The position numbers were made by a program, and so were the translations under genes. Positions 5,595-9,128 of a stretch of 9,128 nt of DNA are shown in pieces. Source of the DNA: Pseudomonadota bacterium (lineage in GTDB: Bacteria; Pseudomonadota; Alphaproteobacteria; Rhizobiales; Xanthobacteraceae); assembly GCA_023433965.1 (NCBI GenBank), contig JAEYTQ010000321.1, positions 1 through 9,128 of the forward strand. Direction: 5' to 3'. Position 1 is the stretch's first letter. The number at the start of each line of letters is the position of its first letter. The notes below the pieces were generated by a model. It was given only the letters and a program-made list of their open reading frames with translations, was not told where the DNA came from and did no database searches.

Positions 5595-6929
5595 GGCGGC
5601 GGACTGCGCCGACTTCTGCGGCTCGGCCGGACTCTTCTGATCGCGGGCGGCGTGCGCCTTGGGCAGCTTGCTGCTGGCAACGGGGCGCGGCTTCTTCGGC
5701 TTGGCGATGGCGGCTTCCTTGCGGTCGCTCGCAACGCCGCGACGCGAAATGTATTCCGCTCCGTCGATCGGGCCGACATGCGGGGGATCGCGCCCGAGAT
5801 AGGGACGGCCGATGCCGTACGCCTTGCCATTGGCGTCGACCCATTTCCACAGCCGTTCGGTCGAGACCCAGCGCTGCGCGCGGTTGTTGCCCTGGGTGCT
5901 GACGATGTCCGCGGCCATGCCGTGGCCGTAGCCGCCACGGGTGCTGCCGCCATGATAGGATCGGTTGGAGGCGGCCTTCAGACCACTGGCGATCGACTGA
6001 CGGTAGTCGTCGCGGAACGCGCTGGTGATGCCCGGCGACAGGCCGGCGGCTTCGGCCGCGAGCATCATGCGGAAGAGCTTCAGCTTGAAGCTCTTGTCCA
6101 TGCCGCCGATGACGTAGTCCATCATCGGCATGCCGACGCGCTCGGCCGCCTTCGGATCCTTCCAGGTGAAGTCCTGATCGACCAGTTTGGTGAAGCTGCG
6201 CATCACCGTGACAGTCTTGCCCTTGCGCTTGATGGTGACGGCGCGCCGCTCCTGAACCTTCATCGTGTCTTCCTTGGCGGTGCGCTGATAGAGCGCCCAG
6301 AGGTAGCGGTCGACACAGGCCTCCATGACGAAGCATTCGTCGAGCACGGCCACGGTGTCGGCAGGCGGAGATGCCTTGCTCGCCGGCACGAGGGGGCCGC
6401 TCGCGATCGCCGCGGGGGACAGGGCGTCCGTGGTCACGATCTCGGTGGGATCGGCAGATGCGAGCCTGACGGGCTCCGGCGTCGCGGCCGGCGCGGCAGC
6501 CTCGCGGACAGCAGCCTCGCTCACGACGGCCTCGCTGACAGCAGTCTCGCTGACAATGGACTCCGGTTCAGGCGACATCAGCGGCACGGGCGCCGTTTCT
6601 GTCGGCAGGACCAGCAGCGGGTCGGCCGAAGCAAGCTGGATCGTGGAGGCGGGCTCCTCGGGCGTTACCGGAGCTGCCGGAGCAGGCGCCGCAGCGATGG
6701 CAGCGGCGATGTCGGCGGTCAGCGCGATGCCGTCTTCGATGGTTGCAGCGCGCGGCACGTCGGCGAGATCGAGGCGGCTGAGATCCTTGGCGCGCGAGAC
6801 GGCAGCCGCGTTGGCGCCGCTGTTCTCGATCAGGGCCGGGGCATGGGCTGACAGCGACAATGCCAGCCAGCCGGCGAGAACGGCACAAGGACACGATACC
6901 GCCACCAGAAGAGACCGCCGATCGTTCAT
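5580..6929 (-). CDS. Exported or membrane-anchored M15-like (VanY/DacA-type) peptidase-fold protein with Ala/Pro-rich linker
   Basis: A 449-residue protein. ATG 6929 has GGAGG 8 bases upstream; the open frame continues further but without coding character. Residues about 7-28 form a hydrophobic signal or anchor segment. Residues about 30-195 are a low-complexity Ala/Pro/Ser/Glu linker that includes four 5-residue repeats. The C-terminal globular part (about 200-405) looks like a D-Ala-D-Ala carboxypeptidase/endopeptidase domain of the M15 type. It has S-A-F-R-D-D-Y-R-Q (substrate-binding Arg), G-Y-G-H336-G-M-A-A-D341-I, L-W-K-W-V-D-A-N-G-K-A-Y-G-I, and P-P-H384-V-G-P-I, which would give the zinc ligands. 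The spacing H-x4-D differs from the usual H-x6-D. The last 45 residues are Lys/Pro/Ala-rich. A peptidoglycan role in the periplasm is inferred. It stands alone, convergent with pdxY. Confidence 0.82.
   Translation of the reverse strand: MNDRRSLLVAVSCPCAVLAGWLALSLSAHAPALIENSGANAAAVSRAKDLSRLDLADVPRAATIEDGIALTADIAAAIAAAPAPAAPVTPEEPASTIQLASADPLLVLPTETAPVPLMSPEPESIVSETAVSEAVVSEAAVREAAAPAATPEPVRLASADPTEIVTTDALSPAAIASGPLVPASKASPPADTVAVLDECFVMEACVDRYLWALYQRTAKEDTMKVQERRAVTIKRKGKTVTVMRSFTKLVDQDFTWKDPKAAERVGMPMMDYVIGGMDKSFKLKLFRMMLAAEAAGLSPGITSAFRDDYRQSIASGLKAASNRSYHGGSTRGGYGHGMAADIVSTQGNNRAQRWVSTERLWKWVDANGKAYGIGRPYLGRDPPHVGPIDGAEYISRRGVASDRKEAAIAKPKKPRPVASSKLPKAHAARDQKSPAEPQKSAQSAAKPAT
6496..6555 (-). 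repeat. Four 15-bp tandem repeats in the linker of the M15-like gene
   Basis: Units at 6496-6510, 6511-6525, 6526-6540 and 6541-6555 differ by a few bases. On the minus strand they encode V-[SR]-E-[AT]-[AV] four times. The period is a multiple of three, so copy-number change would alter linker length without breaking the frame. Confidence 0.8.
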
Positions 6930-6950
6930 GATCCCTGCCTCCAGACGCAT

Positions 6951-6974
6951 TGTTCGAACCATCTCGTTCGAACA
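6951..6974. promoter_or_regulatory. 9-bp inverted repeat upstream of the M15-like gene
   Basis: TGTTCGAAC and GTTCGAACA are perfect 9-bp inverted arms separated by 6 bases. Each arm also contains the palindrome GTTCGAAC. The repeat starts 21 bases upstream of ATG 6929, just before its Shine-Dalgarno (complement of 6938-6942). It could be a paired operator or, if transcribed, an mRNA hairpin next to the ribosome site. No confident -35/-10 pair is visible in 6930-7176. Confidence 0.5.
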
Positions 6975-7006
6975 GTGATGATGCAAACAGTGTTGGCAAA
7001 AACAGT
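6971..7006. repeat. Three AACAGT direct repeats at exact 15-bp spacing
   Basis: AACAGT begins at 6971, 6986 and 7001; the first two extend to AACAGTG. The first overlaps the end of the 9-bp inverted repeat. Regular spacing in a promoter region suggests cooperative protein binding, but no known factor is recognised. Confidence 0.5.
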
Positions 7007-7176
7007 CTTGCACGGAAAGGCACGCAGCACGTCGATTGTTCGGGTGACGGTGTGGCGGCGCAATGGCGCAATCGGCGAGTGCGGGCTTTTCGGCGCAAGG
7101 TGTTGCCGAGGTGCAACGCGGGTTCCATATGGCTTTATGGCAACCTTGCTGCCTAGCCCGGTGCGTTGGAGGCGCC

Positions 7177-7380
7177 ATGACGCATCCCACGCTTCGTCCC
7201 ATGGACGCCTTCGACCCCACTGAGCCAGCCATCCTGCACGATCGTCTTTCGGACACGATCATCACCTGGACCGCCGATCAGGCCGAGGACTACCGCCGTG
7301 CCAGCCGGCCCCGGGGCGATGGAACCGTGGCATGGAAGACTTATCTCTTCGATGGTTGGGGCAACGTGCTCGGAGGCTGA
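7177..7380 (+). CDS. Small hypothetical protein, 67 residues
   Basis: No family recognised. The start is well supported: GGAGG at 7168-7172 is 4 bases from ATG 7177. The frame is open further upstream but that extension is Cys/Gly-rich and lacks a Shine-Dalgarno. The protein is acidic at the N-terminus (D-A-F-D-P-T-E-P, L-H-D-R-L-S-D). A helix, T-W-T-A-D-Q-A-E-D-Y-R-R-A-S, follows. It ends in an aromatic-rich stretch, V-A-W-K-T-Y-L-F-D-G-W-G-N-V-L. There is no signal peptide or transmembrane helix. The aromatic end looks like a conserved beta-strand or a binding surface. It lies between the divergent M15-like gene (247-base gap) and a secreted small protein (168 bases downstream). Function unknown; coding status rests on the RBS and composition. 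Confidence 0.68.
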   Translation: MTHPTLRPMDAFDPTEPAILHDRLSDTIITWTADQAEDYRRASRPRGDGTVAWKTYLFDGWGNVLGG

Positions 7381-7470
7381 GCCCAAGCCGCGAGCGCCTT
7401 GTCGGGACTTCGCTGATTCGTCCAAGGCCTTGCAGGCGCTAGGCATATCGTCATGCAGCGCGAGCCATGT

Positions 7471-7499
7471 TGCAATGCATCAATGCATGTCGCATTGCA
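7471..7499. repeat. Nested palindrome: TGCAATGC / GCATTGCA arms with internal CAATGCAT repeats
   Basis: Perfect 8-bp inverted arms (7471-7478 and 7492-7499) flank a 13-base centre. CAATGCAT is also repeated in tandem at 7473-7480 and 7481-7488, and each copy holds the palindrome ATGCAT. The element lies 50-78 bases upstream of ATG 7549. A possible -10 box (TAGATA, 7512-7517) would put it over the -35 region. It may be an operator or a hairpin. Confidence 0.5.
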
Positions 7500-7548
7500 G
7501 CAAAACGGGCTTAGATATGCTCCGACACTCAGCTTTGGAGCACCACCA

Positions 7549-7803
7549 ATGAACAAGAACACTTTGTCGATCGCCGCCGCCGTTCTGGCGATCGCGGGCA
7601 GCACCGCGGCCGTCGCCGCCGAGCTGCCGACTTACGAGGCCAACGGATTTCCGGTCTCGCCGCTGCAGGTCCGCGTGCTCGGCGCAGCCCATGTCGAGCA
7701 GCAGGTCGCAACGCCCGCCACGGTCGCCTCGGTCCACCAGGCGAAGGTGCTGAGTCCCCGCAAGGTGAAGACCGCGGACGTCACCCCGGGCGCGGCCCGC
7801 TGA
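7549..7803 (+). CDS. Small secreted hypothetical protein, 84 residues
   Basis: ATG 7549 has TTGGAG at 7535-7540 (8-base spacer). The first 24 residues are a textbook signal peptide: N-K-N at the start, an Ala/Ile/Leu core, and A-V-A-A before the cut. The mature part, about 60 residues, opens with E-L-P-T-Y-E-A-N-G-F-P-V-S-P-L-Q-V. This Pro/Tyr/Gly-Phe-Pro pattern is one I recognise from small exported proteins common in Bradyrhizobium and relatives. Their function is unknown. It continues with V-L-G-A-A-H-V-E-Q-Q and a Val/Ala/Thr/Lys-rich disordered tail. There are no cysteines and no lipobox. A periplasmic location is inferred. It is probably transcribed alone, from a region holding a nested palindrome. 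Confidence 0.82.
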   Translation: MNKNTLSIAAAVLAIAGSTAAVAAELPTYEANGFPVSPLQVRVLGAAHVEQQVATPATVASVHQAKVLSPRKVKTADVTPGAAR

Positions 7804-7989
7804 GCAGGCACCTCTGAAGGCGGGCAGGCGCGGATCCCCCGCATCTAAAGCTCGCGCGTCCCTCGCCAAAGGCTTGTGGGCGAGCGGCCATGGAGCTCGG
7901 CGCGGTCGCGACAATCCATGGGAGCGCGTCACACGCGGAGACGTCATTGCTTGCGCGTGACAGCCCTGCGGGCGCGTGGGTTGAGCGGC

Positions 7990-8001
7990 TCGGCGCGCCG
8001 A
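7990..8001. repeat. 12-bp perfect palindrome before the EamA permease gene
   Basis: TCGGCGCGCCGA is its own complement. It is flanked by two copies of GGTTGAGC (7979-7986 and 8008-8015), the second ending one base before ATG 8017. The rest of 7804-8016 shows a weak 6-bp stem (7862-7867 with 7879-7884) and no gene. Confidence 0.4.
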
Positions 8002-8016
8002 CTTATCGGTTGAGCC

Positions 8017-8931
8017 ATGGATCAGCGGGCGAGCGGCGCCGACGCTCAGAAGAAGGATGCCGCGCCGGCGCTGCTCGGCGTGGTCTGCGGGCTTGCCGCG
8101 GCGCTGTTCTGGGCGCTCGGCTTCGCCGCGACGCGGCACGGCCTCAAGGCGGGCTTCACGCCGGTCGATCTCCTGGTGCATCGCTACGTCTGGTCGGGGA
8201 TCGCGTTCCTGCCCCTCGTGCTGCGCGCCGGAATCTCCGATCTCTGCGGCATCGGGTGGGGCAGGGGGCTCGTGCTGATGGTGCTCGGCGGTCCCGTGAT
8301 GTCGCTGATCTCCTACAGCGGCTTCCTGTTCGTCCCGCTCGGCCATGGCAGCGTGATCCAGCCCTCTTGCGCGACGCTCGGCGGCCTCCTGCTCGCCGCG
8401 GTCGTGCTGAAGGAGCGGATCTCCGCCTCGCGCCTGACCGGCGCGCTCGTCATCGTCGGAGGCCTCGGCGTGATCGGGACGGAATCGATCGGCCATATCG
8501 GGGCCGACGGCATCCAGGGCGATCTGATCTTCGTGCTGGCCGGATTCATGTTCGCCGGCTTCGGCGCGATGCTGCGCCGCTGGCGCGTCTCGGCCGTGCC
8601 GGCTGCGCTGGTGATCAACGTGCTGTCGCTGCTGCTGGTGCCGGTCTACGTCGCCACCGTCGGCCTCGCCCATATCGCGGCGATCGGCGTGACCGAGAAC
8701 GCAATCCAGGCGCTGGCGCAGGGCGTGCTTGCCGGCCCCGCCGCGCTCTATCTCTATGCCGTCTCGGTGCAGCGTCTCGGCGTTGCCCGCGCCGCGGTGT
8801 TTCCAGCCTGCGTCCCGGCGCTGACGCTGCTCACCGGCTGGCTGCTGCTCGGCGAACCGCCGACGATGCTGCAGACGGCAGGCCTCGTGACGGTGCTGTG
8901 CGGGTTCTACCTGGCGCAGCGGCAGAGCTAG
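8017..8931 (+). CDS. EamA/DMT-superfamily permease, ten transmembrane helices
   Basis: A 304-residue inner-membrane protein with two tandem EamA domains of about five helices each, the typical RhaT/YdcZ-like exporter plan. The first repeat starts near residue 18 (L-L-G-V-V-C-G-L-A-A-A-L-F-W-A-L-G-F) and includes H-R-Y-V-W-S-G, the conserved charged and aromatic end of helix 2. Its helix-4/5 end carries L-K-E-R-I-S. The second repeat starts near residue 168 (G-D-L-I-F-V-L-A-G-F-M-F-A-G-F-G) and ends with L-L-L-G-E-P-P-T-M, the counterpart of the same motif. The substrate cannot be read from sequence; amino acids and metabolites are usual. ATG 8017 fits the usual short polar N-terminus but has only a weak Shine-Dalgarno. 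A GC-rich hairpin follows the stop by 28 bases. It appears to be a single-gene unit. Confidence 0.9.
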   Translation: MDQRASGADAQKKDAAPALLGVVCGLAAALFWALGFAATRHGLKAGFTPVDLLVHRYVWSGIAFLPLVLRAGISDLCGIGWGRGLVLMVLGGPVMSLISYSGFLFVPLGHGSVIQPSCATLGGLLLAAVVLKERISASRLTGALVIVGGLGVIGTESIGHIGADGIQGDLIFVLAGFMFAGFGAMLRRWRVSAVPAALVINVLSLLLVPVYVATVGLAHIAAIGVTENAIQALAQGVLAGPAALYLYAVSVQRLGVARAAVFPACVPALTLLTGWLLLGEPPTMLQTAGLVTVLCGFYLAQRQS

Positions 8932-8959
8932 AACGTTCTTCAGTTGCGATAAACGAGAA

Positions 8960-8977
8960 GGCCGCCCGAGGGCGGCC
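8960..8977 (+). terminator. GC-rich hairpin, probable terminator of the permease gene
   Basis: GGCCGCC and GGCGGCC form a perfect 7-bp stem with a CGAG tetraloop (a stable GNRA-like shape is absent), 28 bases after the stop. The 3' side is ATTG rather than a U-run, so termination efficiency is uncertain. Read on the minus strand, the stem is followed by TTCTCGTTT, so it may also stop leftward transcripts. Confidence 0.6.
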
Positions 8978-9036
8978 ATTGAAGTCTCAAACGGCGATGC
9001 AATCAAACGCGTTGTTCAAAAAAGCCAGCCCCGGGT

Positions 9037-9045
9037 TGATACAAT
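9037..9045 (+). promoter_or_regulatory. Extended -10 promoter element (TGnTACAAT)
   Basis: TG, one base, then TACAAT is a good extended -10. No -35 box lies at 16-18 bases; a TTGTTC at 9012-9017 is 22 away. It would start transcription near 9052, leading to the possible gene at 9108. Confidence 0.4.
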
Positions 9046-9107
9046 AGCTGCGAGCTAAAACGCCGTCCCGGCGGGAGGAAGCTTACACCGTTGTCGCGCC
9101 GGGAAAA

Positions 9108-9128
9108 ATGAAATTCTATGTTCCGGGA
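9108..9128 (+). CDS. Possible start of a gene running off the right edge
   Basis: ATG 9108 opens a frame reading M-K-F-Y-V-P-G to the end of the window. The evidence is thin: seven codons, a plausible N-terminus, and an extended -10 some 60 bases upstream. A GGGAGGAA (9073-9080) lies too far upstream to serve this ATG directly. It could serve a TTG at 9091 whose six-codon frame ends in an ATGA overlap with this ATG. Confidence 0.25.

Noticed and set aside
4706..5902. 398-codon plus-strand frame over pdxY and the M15-like gene
   Set aside because: Arg-rich shadow; pdxY in another frame carries all kinase motifs.
6951..6974. LexA (SOS) box of alphaproteobacteria, GTTC-N7-GTTC
   Set aside because: The two GTTC words are separated by 10 bases, not 7; the inverted repeat is listed as unassigned instead.
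7480..9006. 508-codon minus-strand frame over the permease and small secreted gene
   Set aside because: Composition is His/Arg/Glu-rich low complexity, typical of the antisense of a GC-rich membrane gene; no domain is seen.
7890..9047. 385-codon plus-strand frame across the permease gene
   Set aside because: Arg/Ala-rich out-of-frame reading of the EamA gene; the ten-helix frame at 8017 is clearly the real one.
1..9128. Mobile element, CRISPR array, tRNA or toxin-antitoxin pair
   Set aside because: No transposase or integrase motif, no spaced identical repeats, no cloverleaf, and the small genes show neither toxin signatures nor overlapping pairs.

Overview
The window reads as high-GC alphaproteobacterial chromosome. 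Codon use, the style of the small hypothetical proteins and the overall gene mix resemble Bradyrhizobium or a close Rhizobiales relative; this is inferred from recognition, not from a search. It holds one partial and ten complete protein genes, plus a possible gene start at the right edge. I see no rRNA, tRNA, CRISPR array, insertion sequence or phage gene. No gene-free stretch exceeds 300 bases. The longest gaps are 6930-7176, 3326-3571 and 7804-8016, and their repeats and hairpins are listed.

Left part (1-832): the 3' end of a YkuD L,D-transpeptidase gene converges on a small exported protein of the COG4315 / Lipoprotein_15 family (287-715, minus). Its upstream region carries a perfect CtrA-type site, TTAA-N7-TTAAC, which suggests cell-cycle control.

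Catabolic module (833-3325): a MarR-family regulator (minus) is divergent from a 640-residue FAD monooxygenase that closely resembles 3-hydroxybenzoate 4-hydroxylase (MobA) of Comamonas. The gap between them has overlapping divergent promoters laid over a 10-bp direct repeat and a central imperfect palindrome. That is the expected layout for an aromatic-acid-responsive repressor and its target. The product would be protocatechuate. No ring-cleavage gene is present in the window.

Middle (3326-5561): two small hypothetical genes with strong Shine-Dalgarno sequences, a strong hairpin, an EmrE-type SMR efflux gene (minus), and a divergent pyridoxal kinase gene (pdxY).

Right part (5580-9128): an exported or membrane-anchored M15-like (VanY/DacA-type) peptidase-fold protein with an Ala/Pro-rich linker (minus), a 67-residue hypothetical, an 84-residue secreted rhizobial-type hypothetical, a ten-helix EamA/DMT permease followed by a GC-rich hairpin, and a possible new gene start at 9108.

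Most genes look like independent, singly transcribed housekeeping or accessory genes. The only clear functional unit is the MarR-monooxygenase pair. The YkuD and M15-like proteins share a cell-wall theme but are not adjacent. I found no obvious new multi-gene system. The most useful leads are regulatory: the CtrA box, the interlocked MarR/MobA promoters, and the structured leader of the M15-like gene.
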